Of a stretch of 29,520 bases of DNA, positions 1-11,006 are shown piece after piece. Numbering within the stretch: position 1 is the first letter of the stretch; every line of letters begins with the position of its first letter. The DNA is from Hypsibius dujardini. Lineage: Eukaryota > Tardigrada > Eutardigrada > Parachela > Hypsibiidae. The stretch covers positions 1-29,520 of the forward strand of contig LRSR01009079.1 in NCBI GenBank assembly GCA_001579985.1. The letters run 5' to 3'. A program made the translations under genes and the position numbers. The notes under the pieces are model-generated. The model was not told the origin of the DNA. It ran no database searches and saw only the letters and a program-made list of their open reading frames with translations.

Positions 1-130
1 CATGTGTTGTCTTCATGTCTTGTCTTCATGTCTTGTCTGCATGTCTTGTCTGCATGTCTTGTCTTCATGTCTTGTCTTCATGTCTTGTCTGCATGTCTTG
101 TCTGCATGTCTTGTCTTTATGTCTTGTCTG
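1..130. repeat. 13-bp minisatellite, about 10 copies, cut by left edge
   Basis: Ten near-identical 13-bp units (CATGTCTTGTCTK) run from the first base. The last base of the unit alternates in the order T,T,G,G,T,T,G,G,T,G, which implies a 52-bp higher-order unit. The period is not a multiple of three and no stop arises, so it reads through in several frames as a Cys/Leu/Met-rich peptide; this is an artefact. The array probably continues to the left of the window. Confidence 0.95.
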
Positions 131-714
131 CATGCAGACATGTGTCTGTGGTGTACAGTATGTCTGTCATTAATCCTGTGCTGTTGTATTTGTCTGCCAC
201 GACTAACCTTCTGCTGTTAAAGAACCGTCGTGATCCTGATCTGAAATTAAAGACAAACATTTTTTATCTTGCGGTAAATACATTATTATTTTCTGCACTC
301 ACCCCAAATTTTGTGAAAAAAGTACAGGTGACGGTGCCTAAACCTGTCGGGAAGAGCCATTCAATACGTATTTTGCAAGACAGGACAAGGTGGCTTGATT
401 TATTAACCCACGAAAATGTTGCCTGAATTATACTTTTCCTTCACACAAGCCATCGATCTGGTTGATCGCATTTTTTCTTTCGCCGTGCCGCCACATGCCG
501 AAACCGGTATTTTGTCTTCATAAAACAGCTGAGTGAGCGCTTTTATGGGACGCAATGCCAAGCTTAATCAATCATTGCGTACCCCGCATATGACTCAGCC
601 AGTGGTTTTATAATGGTATTCCGAAAACATGATCCGCTACAACTCCGATCAGTCTCAAATAAAAGCAAGTAGCAAAAAGCTATATCACACTAGGGCGCAG
701 AAGAACTTTAAAGC
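131..714. other. Intergenic, no gene recognised
   Basis: No family-like reading frame was seen on either strand. The open frame that runs out of the minisatellite to about position 426 has no recognisable domain. The 3' end and untranslated region of the minus-strand NRBP gene should lie in the right part. Confidence 0.6.
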
Positions 715-3700
715 TCAAGTCACGCCTGTCACAACACTGGTGGTGTTAGTTGCAGTTACAGTACTAGTATTAGTAATGACCGTACTGAGTGGAACTGCAG
801 CGGTAGGCAAGATTTCCTTCCCGACTCCTTCCACCGTGCTGGCAGTGTTTGCCCCGTTTGGAATGGAAGCACCACCAAAGTTGAGAACCGCAGACCGGAT
901 GACCACATCCCATCCCTCTACGTTTCTTGCATCTGCCGAGAGGTCCAGCGACTCGCTCGACGGGATCGCCAGTTGTTGCTGGATGACTTCCAGTTTGCGA
1001 GTATGCGCAGAGAGCATCGTCGACTCAATTAGACGGCGAATTTTGTCCTGATCTTGCTACAAAGTACAAAACACTTGAAGATGCTTACTTCATTGGTGCA
1101 AACAGATCACAAGCATACATCGTTAATAAGACCGTAATCGAAGAGTTCTTCCGTCAGGTTATCGGGCGAATCACCGTCCTCCTCAAAATCACACATCAAA
1201 TGCCGGTTCATTTTATCCTCCATCCGCAAGATCAACTCCAGCTACAAGGAACCGTAGTAAAGGGTTAATCTGCACACAGGGTACGGCACATCCGAAAGTC
1301 CATGCACAAAAACAGAAGAAAACACTTACCGACGCGACCGGAGAATCGTGCTTGCATCGAATAGTGCACATGCAGGACATGACCAATCGTGTCTCGATTT
1401 CATTGACCAGGTCGTCCTCAAAGTCATCGCCGAGACCATACGATTCGCCCTCATCCCTTGTCGACTGCGCCGGTGTGGTGAGGAGAGAGGTGGTTGGTGA
1501 GTCGACACCGAACGCGGTCAAAGGGTGGACACCCTGCCGAATGTCTTCCAGGTACTTATCCAAATCGGCATTCTGCAGCTGATTGACACGGTACACCTGC
1601 TTCGTCCAGGGGTTTTCCGCAATGACTGACTCCGTGGAAGTGTCCTTGCCGTAACTGACAGCCAAGTCGTTCCAGTTATCCAAATGATCAGCCGAAAAGT
1701 AGTCCACAAAGGCAAATGCCGCAATCTGTTTGAGTGTTGGAACTTCAAAGAATGCAGCATCAAACAGGAGATTCTTCGCTGACGGGCGAAATTCAGCAAT
1801 GGGATTGAGGCAATCGCGAATCATCTTCTTAACGGGGCCCTCTTCCAGTGTCTCCAGTGCCACATTGACCATCTCGAGAGTGATGGGGAAGATGGAGGGA
1901 GTCGGTTGCCCATCTACCGCAGCTGGTGCAGGTGAAGCAGCGACACCACCGTTCAGGGAAGTGGCCAGAGCGATGGCATCTTTTTCCTTGTCCTTCGCCG
2001 CCACACCCAGGACACCAGGAATACCGTAGATCAACATCTACACAAACACTAGAAGTTAGTGCAAAGCTCGGCCCGCACAGAACAGAACGATCACTGACCT
2101 CAAGCGTCAAAACTCCGAATGAGTAAATATCTGCAGCTGGAGTGAGTATTGTTTCGTCTAATTTAAAAAAAGTCAAACATAAAGCAGCGGTAAAAAGAAT
2201 GTTTAGATGAAATACGTACAGGCGTACTCCGGTGCGACAAAGTGCAAGTTACGGACATTAACATGTTCCCGACAAGTCCGCACGTGCTGGTGGATGGCAT
2301 CGGGTGCGACTGTCAATGAAAACAGGGTGGTGTTTAAAGTTTCCGCTTTCGCTAGTCTCCATGTCGCAAGGACCCGTACCACATCCGATCTTGGTGAGAC
2401 CATTATGCTGAAGAAAAACTGTATCCAAGTTGAGATTTCCGTGAACGATAGGGGGTTTGCAGGTGTGCAGATAACTGTTAATGACCAAAGAGATTACTAC
2501 GTACCAGTACTTTCAAAACGTTTCTCAATGGGATAAGGTCAACAAATGATCATACAGACATGGAGACATGAACCGGCGCATCAAACACAGAAGAACAGAC
2601 AGGCAATTCAAAAGCGTCAACACAAGTCAGACTGACCACCCCGAAGTTAGTTAAATTACGACAGCGGGATAAGAATAAACAAGTCCACGGACACCACAAC
2701 CAGTCTACGGACACCAACAACCAGTCTACGGACACCCAACAACCAGTCCACGGACACCAATGACTCACTTTAACGCTGTTAAAATCTGCCGGCTCCAGCG
2801 TTTCCACGACTTTTCTGGCATATGAACAGCGTTGCCGTTGGGTGCGGTCTTGCTGTGCTTACTGGTCTTGATGAAATGATTGAGAGAGCCACTTGAAATG
2901 TGCTCAGTGATGAAGATCACCTACGAACAGAGTAATAACAACTCACACACGGATAATCCCATAAGTGTGTGAGGGTAAGGGTAATCCCCCACGGCAGGAG
3001 TACACAGGTTGGAGAAATGCTTAAAATAGCCTTCACTGACACGTGGCTTCTCCGAATTCACATCCACATCGGTCCACCAGCGAAGAAACTTGAGAATGCT
3101 CGGATGATGTAGGTTGATAAGATTATCAAAAATCTGATGAATTTGCTCCTGAAAAGCAGAGTCGTTAGCACGGACATGAACTTCGGAACCAAAGGAGAAC
3201 TTAAGAGGCAAGAACCAACTTCTTTTTCCTTAAAGTTCTTTTTCTCCGAGAATTGCACTTCATTCCAGACAACCTCCCTTCCTTCCTCTGTATCCATGGC
3301 CAAGAAGGCAGCATCGATCCCCGGAACTTCTCGTTGAAGTACCTGCAAATTTCAATTGTAAATCAGTCAATTCGCAATCAATCAATCAATTAATCAATCA
3401 AGCGACGTGATGAAATTAGCAAACAAAACCAAAATAGGCAAAATTCAGTCAATCTATCGCCTGATCAGTTAATAAATAATCCCCGCTCTGATTCTGGTTG
3501 TAATGCTGGACTAAAAAAATCAAAGCAAGCAATCTATGAACCTACGCTTACCTACCCATTCAAACTGCGAAACGCTAGCGTCTAAACAGTACTATTGTAT
3601 CAATCAATCCAACGCTACAAGGCCAATCAAATAGACATCTCAATGTTAGTGAATCGATGAATCAAGAAACGATTAGTCATACCCGTTCTCTTCTTTTATG

Positions 3701-4159
3701 ATATCGCGAACAAGGGCTGATTTCAACGACGCGATGCCTGTTATTCTTATCCTCATCCGACTCCTCGTCTTCCTCCTCTTCACCCTTCAAAAGCGGTGGC
3801 TTGGGTGGTTGCGCAGAAGAAGCAACAGAATCAGAATGCTCCAAGGAAAGCTTGTCCCGTTCTTCTGCTGCAGGAGCACATGGCGTTGCCACATGTTCTC
3901 CAGGCGCTTGAATGGTCACAGTTTTAGCTGGAACTTCCGGTACGACAACGCGAATGACTTCGAACTTGCCGGCCACCAGTGGAACCTTGGATGACGGGGG
4001 AAAAACATCTGACGATGATGAGTAGGCGGTGTCTACTCCAGGGGGTTTGTTTGCCTCCTCTTCCGATATGGAAATGGCGTTAGTAATCGGTTGTAAAACT
4101 GATAAAACAGTACCCGAATCAATTGATTTCACATCCGGGATATCCGGCGAAGAATCCAT
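715..4159 (-). CDS. NRBP1: Nuclear receptor-binding protein (NRBP/MADM) pseudokinase
   Basis: Ten exons: 4159-3683, 3342-3220, 3148-3041, 2920-2769, 2474-2380, 2309-2220, 2157-2099, 2037-1330, 1241-1119, 1056-715. Together they encode 758 aa and every junction keeps phase. Residues 148-158 (SPCSRYHKRRE), followed by VPGIDAAFLAMDTEEG, are the N-terminal signature of animal NRBP1/2. The kinase fold follows, but the catalytic loop reads VHGNL (about 297-301) in place of HRD, and KIGCV stands where DFG belongs, so it should be catalytically dead. In the known family the protein is an adaptor, for example in ubiquitin-ligase and Rho/trafficking complexes. The C-terminal part keeps the family motifs FFEVPTLKQIAAF and DLDKYLEDIRQGVHPLTAFG and ends in a Thr/Val-rich tail. 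It is longer than human NRBP1 (about 535 aa) through a longer N-tail, a 30-residue insertion after the LTLEM segment and a longer C-tail. Start: the first ATG in frame, preceded by AAA. Confidence 0.95.
2687..2762. repeat. Short tandem repeat in NRBP intron 4
   Basis: About four imperfect units of 22-25 bp built on ACGGACACCAACAACCAGTC lie within the intron at 2475-2768, close to the exon 4 donor. There is no coding role. Confidence 0.8.
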
Positions 4160-4621
4160 TTTGAAAACAAAGAATCTGGTGGTGAGTCTACTGATGGAGA
4201 TAAAACGAATGGTAATCGCTAGCGAAGTAGTACCTCACAGCCTGGACCCCCAGAAGCTCTGCCCCTTGAGGGCGCGAGCATTAGGAGGTGGCAAAGGGGA
4301 GGGGCTGATCAAAACCTTCGCAGCGCAGATGGGAATTTGCGATTTATTTTGGTTTTTTTGCAATGAGACTTCAATCCCCACCCGACCATTTTGAGACGTG
4401 AAAACTCCTGCCTTCCGATTTTCTTCATCTATCAGTGTTATGCTGATTTTGGTAAGCTTCTCGAAATGATGCCGTCATCGCATCCTTCTGATCGATTTTG
4501 TGAAAATTAATTCCTGATAAGAATTTGAAATTGCATTGCTTCTATCGCGGGATATCTCTCCTTTTATCGGTCGCGCACGCGATCCGGTCCCGAATTAGAT
4601 TTCTTCTTCTTTGTTGTAGAC
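4160..4621. promoter_or_regulatory. Divergent intergenic region between NRBP and SUGP1
   Basis: These 462 bp separate two divergently transcribed genes and must hold both promoters and 5' untranslated regions. I see no convincing TATA box or known operator. A bidirectional promoter is inferred from layout only. Confidence 0.55.
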
Positions 4622-6562
4622 ATGGATATAAAAGCGATTTTGGAAGCTAAAAAACGGGAAATTGAGGCGAAACTTCTGGCTAAAAATGGCCAAAGCGGAC
4701 AGCCTGCTTTCGACTCAACCAGTTCAATTCCCGTTCCTCCAATTCCTCCAACACCCATCAACATCCCTCCCGTGCCGCCAAGTGCCTTGGAACAAGGTAT
4801 GAGCTCGCGTATACTTACTTTTAGTCAGAATTCGTTCGACGTCAATGCTGCTACACTGTTTAATCTTATTGCGACTGATGTGGTGCGTTCCATGGCTGAT
4901 TGCTCTTGTGGATTGATTGATTAAGCGTGTTTCTTGATTGATATGCACGTGCTGTGTGTCTCATGCTCGATTGATTGATTAAGCGTGTTTCTTGATTGAT
5001 ATGCACGTGCTCTGTGTCTCATGCTCGATTGATTGATTAAGCGTGTTTCTTGATTGATTGCACGTGCTGTGTGTCTGATGCTCGATTGAGTGATTTTTGA
5101 TTAGAATGCTTGTACCAGTTCTTATGCGGTAACATTTGGATTATCAATCGCTCAAAACCTTATTAATACAGTTGGTGTACGCCAGTGCATGGTTTGTAAG
5201 GATTTTATTTCGATCTTTTCAGATATCAGTCAGATATCGGAAAGCATGGAGCAGCTAATTCACAACCTTGCCCGCGACGTGGCACGGGACGGTCCTTTAC
5301 TGGAGGAACAGCGCCGGAGGGAAACTGGCTCGGAGCAGTACGAGTACGTTCTCTGAGACTTCTCCACAGAAATATAAGAATCGATTGAAGGACGAAAAGG
5401 CTCATCGTCCCATTCGAGAGTACAGGTTCTTGTCACGACCTCAGTCGGCCGCATACCTTCTTTACCAGCAGCGGCTAGGCGAATTGCGCCAGATCCAACT
5501 TTTGGCCAGTCGAAAGCGGCCTGCCGAGTTCGAGCCATCCCAATCGGGTGTGGTTGAGGGTGCTCAGTCGACATTGAGGAAGCGTTCAAGCCGGTGGGGT
5601 CCTCAACCACCGACTGAAGTGCTCTCGGCACCGATCGCCGTTCTTAACGAAGAACAAGCGTCTGAGCTTGAGGCAAGTACTGCAGGCGGGAATTTTACAG
5701 ATTGCAGTTATTAAAACTTAATGCGGATGTCTTTCTCCCATCTTTAGTTGATACACCTGCGACAACAGTTGGCGGAGCGAAACATGTCTCTAGCGGCGAA
5801 GGCCGGAGTTGCAGAGATCCAGCTCGGCTTAGGCATCCCGTCAGCGGAGCATAGAATGCGAGCCCTGGAGATGGAAAAAACGAAGGGTATCCATCAATTA
5901 ACTTTCCACAAATCTATCTTCTGCTAAACGTGGCCTCATGTGCATTTATCAGAGAAAGCCAAGATCCTGACAAAAATGGGGGAAGGCAAACATCACATGC
6001 AGGTTAGTGTCGATGCTTTGTTTCGTCTGTCTCGCTTGTCAAAATTGGCCGTGGATTGATGTTTCGCCATTTGCTTCCAGGATTTTTTGCCGAAAGAGGA
6101 GCTGTTAAAGTTCATCAAACCACGGGACGGATCTCTGCCTGTTGCAACCCCCGTCGCACAATACGAGGACAACAAACTCACTGAGACAAATGTGGGATAT
6201 CAAATGCTTAAAAAGTTTGGTTGGTCTGAGGGTAAAGGACTTGGCGCAGGTGGTTCCGGTATCTCAGCCCCTGTCAGCAGGTACCCTTAGAAGATCTCAC
6301 CTCAATCCCCAATACACCCACTGCAGCATTATTTTTATCTAGCGTTACTCCTCTGGAGCGAGCTGGTCTCGGCACAAAGAAGCCGGACGAACCTTCGGCA
6401 GAGGACGATGAATTTTCGCTCTACCGGAAGCGCATGATGACAGCTTACAAATATCGTCCAAATCCACTAGTACGCCCACCCGCAGTGTCCCTTCTAATGA
6501 AGAACTGTGATAAGGGTTGCTTTCGTACTTTATAGAACAATCCCAGGAGGCCATATTACTGA
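4622..6562 (+). CDS. SUGP1: SURP and G-patch domain protein, SUGP1-like splicing factor
   Basis: Eight exons: 4622-4796, 5223-5343, 5426-5672, 5748-5886, 5953-6002, 6081-6280, 6343-6469, 6536-6562; 361 aa. The protein starts MDIKAILEAKKREIEAKL. One SURP module lies at about 67-116 (SMEQLIHNLARDVARDG then FLSRPQSAAYLLYQQRL). A basic-SRWGP segment (LRKRSSRWGP) resembles a UHM-ligand motif. Next come the conserved AKILTKMGEGKHHMQDFLP block (from about 230), a G-patch at about 281-325 (NVGYQMLKKFGWSEGKGLG) and the family C-terminus [23 protein letters not shown], of which the last eight residues come from a 27-bp exon. In the known family SUGP1 joins the spliceosome at the branch site with SF3B1, and its G-patch activates the helicase DHX15. 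It is shorter than human SUGP1 (about 645 aa) and has one SURP, not two. Intron 3 (5673-5747) appears to be GC-AG. Confidence 0.95.
4911..5092. repeat. 58-bp tandem repeat, three copies, in SUGP1 intron 1
   Basis: The unit contains AAGCGTGTTTCTTGATTGAT followed by GCACGTGCTSTGTGTCTSATGCTCGATTGA. It starts again at 4923, 4981 and 5039. The third copy lacks two bases. The array lies wholly inside the 426-bp intron 1. Confidence 0.9.
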
Positions 6563-6633
6563 CAGCACTCACTGCGTCCTGGGCCCTCTACTCCCTACGT
6601 CTCGTTATCTCGTCTTATTTCCACGATATTGAC

Positions 6634-6755
6634 ATATACACACGTGGCCAGATTACTGGGTGGCAGAGTTCGAATTACTCTTTATCTGGGCGCAAGCAAA
6701 ATTGGGTGGCCCGAGTTTGAGCCAAATACCCAGTACTGTGGCCATGTTTGTATAT
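6634..6755. mobile_element. Short inverted-repeat element, probable MITE, 3' of SUGP1
   Basis: The two ends form an imperfect 28-bp inverted repeat, 24 of 28 matching, beginning ATATACACACGTGGCC on the left and ATATACAAACATGGCC on the right in complement. Total length is 122 bp, similar to the other short palindromic elements here. It has no coding capacity. The rest of the gap 6563-6956 between SUGP1 and the SLC22 gene shows nothing else. Confidence 0.6.
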
Positions 6756-6956
6756 CAGCACATTTATTTCGTCATCACTGCTCCATTTTCAACCATCGCA
6801 CCGAGTAACTTATCACATGGAGCATTGTGAAAGCAAGAGTTAAAAAGTCTATAAATTATCCGTTTGGTGCTGGTTGAACAAATTCACTATCACAACTCAC
6901 AATAGTCAAATGTGCCTAAAAGCATTCCGAGATTACGGGTTGCGAAGGAACGAATT

Positions 6957-9900
6957 TCACGTATTCCGTCCCTCCACTTCATCAATGGTGTCCGGCATCT
7001 TTTTATGTAAGGTCTCCGGTTGAGAGAGCACAAGAATGTACGATAACAGACAACACGATCCAAAAATGACGAACGGGACCGATTCGTGGATTACCTTGCC
7101 CTATTGGAAGGACTGTTCGATTATCTCCTTCTCTCGACTGCACGATGGTGAAGAAGATGGGAAAATAAACATACCAATAATATGACTTGTGGGGCTATGA
7201 CGCCGCCGGAAGTATGACAGAAGATGCAAATCCCAAAAGCGGTGTTACGTAAAACGGTCGGAAAGAGCTAAACAAAAAGCAAGTTGAAAATCACACACAA
7301 ACACGGCAGGTAAAATGATTGATGCTAACTGACCTCACTACCGTAAACGAATACCACGGCATAAGAGCCTGCGAGGCAGAAACGAGCGGTGAAAATGATT
7401 GCAGTCCGAGGAGTCTCCAGGTCGATGTTGCCGGACATCCCAGCCGCAATGATGCACATAAGTCCACAAGAACCGTAGAAGGCCAGCAACGGCTTCTTCC
7501 GACCGAATCTAATAAACAATAAGACACAATGAGTTTCGATCACTTGTCAATCAAGCAGTACGATGTACTAGAACGTTAATGCAATTTACGAACCGGTGCA
7601 TAAAATAGACCGTCAAGATGTGAACGGGTATCTCGGCTGCCGAACCTAAAAAATGCCACAGCTTGAAAAGGAATCCTTTTGCCCCTTATGATCTCAAGCT
7701 AAACTGACCAATGATGAGATTCAGGTACAAATTGCCGCTTAGTTCATTGATGGAGAATGAGATTCCATAGGTAACAAACAGCACGGTAAACCTGCAGGTG
7801 GCAAACATTCATGTACAATTAACGACAAGATTGAATATACTGGAGGGTCCGGGGTATGGGCAAACGAGGGCGGAGCAGGGGGTGGTCAGGTGGTCGAGTA
7901 CACTGGAAGATCCGGGGTATGGGCAAACGAGGGCGGAGTAGGGGGTGGTCAGGTGGTCGAGTTCACTGGAAGGTTCGGGGTATGGGCAAAAGAGGGCGGA
8001 GCAGGGGTGGTCAGGTGGTCGAGTACACTGGAGGGTCCGGGGTATGGGCAAAAGAGGGCGGAGCAGGGGGTGGCCAGGTGGTCGAGTACACTGGAAGATC
8101 TGGGGTATGGGCAAAAGGGGGCGGAGCAGGGGGTAGTTGATTGTTCGATTATTTGAAAACCACCCCCTGTCCCGCCCTCTTTGCCCATTCCCCGGACCCT
8201 CAGGTGTACTCAATCTTGTCGTTAACTGTACATGTGCTGAGGTTGAAATTCATCAATGACTGCATGATCTGCATCTGAAACGCGCGCTTACCACATGAAC
8301 GATTGAGCCAATGTGTATTTTCGCATTCTTGGAGACCTGAAGCAATCCAGCCAGGTGTAATCTGCTTCAAGTTGCTGCTCCGCTACGAGGGCATCGGACA
8401 TATCCTGTAGCTTGTCGTCCAAACTGGGATCCGCCGCGAGTTTGTTCCAGCGAAAAATAAATTCGATTGTCTTCTTAGCCTCCGCCACTTTGCCTTGGAC
8501 CATTTGCCAGCGCAAAGATTCGCGGAGGAAGCTGAAATAGAGGCGGATAATCTATCGCATAGAGTCATAGAAATCCCTCACCAAACGGTCGTACCAATAT
8601 TTAGACAGTGCCAGAATAGACGGCAACGTGAGACATAACTGAATGGCGCGCCAGTCCTGCCACCAATACGAAACGCCCGAGAGTGCGCCAACAGCGAGCC
8701 CGCCAATCAAGCCTTCCAGACCGCCGACAATCTCGCGAAACCTGACGGAAGGAAATCTAGTTATTATGAATCAGAAATTTTAAAGTGCCCCAATCTCCTT
8801 ACCTCGGTGAACAGAATTCCATGAGAAGGACAAAACAGACGCTTTGAATGCCCTATTGAATGGATACAAACACTCACGATTAGGTTTCTCGGGGTGAATG
8901 CTCGGGGTGAGCAATTCGCTACCTGTATGAAGAAGCCGACGAAAAAGCGCAAAACCAAGAAGATCCAGTAGTGCTGCACGTACGCAAGAGCAATACCGAA
9001 CGGCAAATATCCCACATAGCAGGCCATGATGCAGGGCAAACGTCCGACGCGGTCGGCCAAGTGTCCGAAAAACATGCTACCGGTCATCACACCTACGGCG
9101 CAACAAAAACATGGTCACAGGACTTCCCACTCAATGAGACAGCTTCTAAACTCCCCACACGTACTGCGTATACGTACCGAGAAAGTAAATCGTTGTAGCA
9201 AAAGAAACTAGCCAGTACCTCCCGCATACCAAATTCCACTGTAACAAAAGAAGGATATTTCAGCACCTGTGGATTATTAAGCCTGTTGCACTACAAGCAG
9301 ACTACCAAAACTACAGCACTCTCGGTGGGCCAAGCCAAATAGTTCCATCTGACGTAACAGAAACACAAACACGTTTAAAGAAAACGGAATGCGCAAATCA
9401 AATTATCAACCATCATTGGAACAGCGGGGGGGGGGATCGTGAAATGGGAAGCTCCTGTCACTCAAAGTCACAGTGCTGCAAAAGCAGTTACAGTTCTATC
9501 CGCACTATGTCCTTCCCAGTTCACAATCAAATCAACAGTCTAACAGTAAACTGACAGTCTATTACCTCTGAGATAATAGACGTTGTAGCGGGATCGTGAA
9601 AGTGGTGTTCCATAGTACTCTCACACAACTGATGAGCTTCCGGCGAGTGCAGCGCCAGTCCATCAAGCAAATCGCAAGTGCTATTACCGCCGTAGACCAC
9701 CGCTGACATTGCAACGGACGCATTGCAGACTGAGGCAGGCGGAGTAAGGGAGGAGAGATGAGAGGAACCGTGACTGCTGCTATTCCAAGCAGTTGAAGGA
9801 ACACAACATGTGCTTCGCTCAGGCGGCAGCGTGTTGAAAATTGTGCAGAGATCGTTGAAGACCACAGGAAACATGCAGGACGCCAAGGCGAGGAAGATCA

Positions 9901-10453
9901 GGACTTGATATCGGCCTGCAAAGAGAATTGGAAGGAAATTAATTATAGTTCAACTGTAAGCCCTCGTTCATTGATTGATTGATTGATTGATTGATTCATG
10001 TCTTCATCGCTTCTAGCCCGTCAATTAATCAATCAATCGAACGAAATCAAAACTCATAACCGGGTATTTTTGCTCAAGCTCGACACTGTTGCCGGTGCTT
10101 CCTGCATAAAAGTTCAAACTTCTGTACACGCCACATTTACAAATCAAATCAGAAAAGAGACGAAGTCTATAAAGCATAAGACTACACGATTAATTAATAT
10201 TACCCGGCTTGCCCATTGATGTGAGAAGGGCATCCATCCCGTCCAGATGCAGAAAGCTTTTGGAGGAATCCTTCCGTACGACGACATCCTCGTACGGTGG
10301 AGGTCCGGCTGCGGCATGGCGCGGAACAAGGATGAGTGATTCCGAGGCGGAGTCAGGTGGTGGAGTAAACTTGAGGGATGCGTCGTTGGTCGTTTTTTCT
10401 TTCGTAGGAAAAATATCGGCGCTTGTTCCGCCCGTCTTCGACGGATCCGCCAT
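6957..10453 (-). CDS. SLC22-family organic cation/anion/carnitine-type transporter
   Basis: Twelve exons: 10453-10204, 9915-9566, 9238-9178, 9092-8923, 8852-8803, 8741-8595, 8531-8292, 7791-7709, 7645-7594, 7508-7334, 7267-7175, 7100-6957; 604 aa. It is a major-facilitator carrier of the plasma membrane with the expected 12 helices. Family marks in order: RYQVLIFLAL (helix 1 from about residue 86); a large Cys-rich extracellular loop with several NxS/T sites; SEWNLVC (about 199-205); GHLADRVGR after helix 2; DWRAIQLCLTLP; RESLRW; WFTVLFVTYGISFSINELSGNLYLN in the helix 7 region; HRFGRKKP between helices 8 and 9; and LFPTVLRNTAFG near helix 11. The C-terminus has QPETLHKKMPDTIDEVE. The substrate cannot be told. 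Unusual for the family, about 83 cytosolic residues precede helix 1 and include a PPPY motif (51-54). The gene is convergent with SUGP1 and divergent from the DOMON gene. Intron 7 (7792-8291) holds a fold-back element. Confidence 0.94.
7810..8234. mobile_element. Fold-back element with minisatellite core, in SLC22 intron 7
   Basis: Left arm (from 7810) and right arm (to 8234) are inverted copies of about 70 bp. Both start CATGTACA-TTAACGACAAG and continue through GAGGGTCCGGGG and GGGCAAA-GAGGGCGG. Between them lie about four direct copies of a 62-63-bp unit (GTGGTCGAGTACACTGGA, GGGGTATGGGCAAA, GAGGGCGGAGCAGG), so the tandem unit is itself built from the arm sequence. Long open frames over it are repeat artefacts. 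It accounts for most of this unusually large 500-bp intron. Confidence 0.88.
9968..9996. repeat. (ATTG)n microsatellite in SLC22 intron 1
   Basis: Roughly seven tetranucleotide units lie in the intron at 9916-10203. A similar short (AATC)n tract occurs in NRBP intron 1 at about 3375-3405. Confidence 0.85.
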
Positions 10454-10978
10454 CCCTGTTTCCGCTGAGGCAAAAAGGGCATGGAATGCGAATTCGAGTG
10501 TAAAGGGCGAAGCCGACTGAGTCCAACAACCACCGCCAAGGGTTTAGATAAGAAAGTACAAAATCAATATTCTGCTTCAATGAACAGCTGATTGTGACTT
10601 GTCTGTGAGTGATTTTGTGGCTTATGATGTTGTTACAATATGCCGCTAGGTGGCGTCTTACAAGTACAGTAGACATCGAGGCCCGTGTTTTCTCCCGTCT
10701 ACGTCAAGTCAAAGTCATCCTCATCCCGCAGTAATGCGAAAATGTTCGTGCCTGGTTTTACGATGGATGATCCTTGTTGAAACCACTCTCAATTTACTTG
10801 TTTTCTGTCAGAAAGGCAAGGGATTGTATGTACTTACTCTCTCCTCGCACATTCCATCCCTCTTGCCGGAAGTAGATCTTCGTGTTGTTTTTTTTTCTAT
10901 GGGGATCAATTGAAAGTCAGGGGCGCGAGTTTATCAAGCCAACCGCGTCCGGTATCCGGGCGCAGAGTTTCGTAAGAC

Positions 10979-11006
10979 GTCAGGGAATGCAGCTGCATTC
11001 CCTGAC
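10979..11006. repeat. 28-bp perfect palindrome
   Basis: GTCAGGGAATGCAG is followed immediately by its exact reverse complement, with no spacer. This could be a two-fold-symmetric protein site or a cruciform seed; no known factor is assigned. Confidence 0.9.

Noticed and set aside
4-426. 140-codon open frame out of the left minisatellite
   Set aside because: First third is repeat translation and the rest has no recognisable feature.
7809-8213. Long open frames on both strands over the SLC22 intron 7 repeats
   Set aside because: Products of the 62-bp tandem unit and its arms, inside an intron whose flanking exons join in phase.
8581-8594. GTGAGG donor 3' of SLC22 exon 6 (near 8580)
   Set aside because: It leaves phase 0, and the next exon then reads out of frame. 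The GTACGA donor at 8594 gives YCFLRESLRW, which matches the family.
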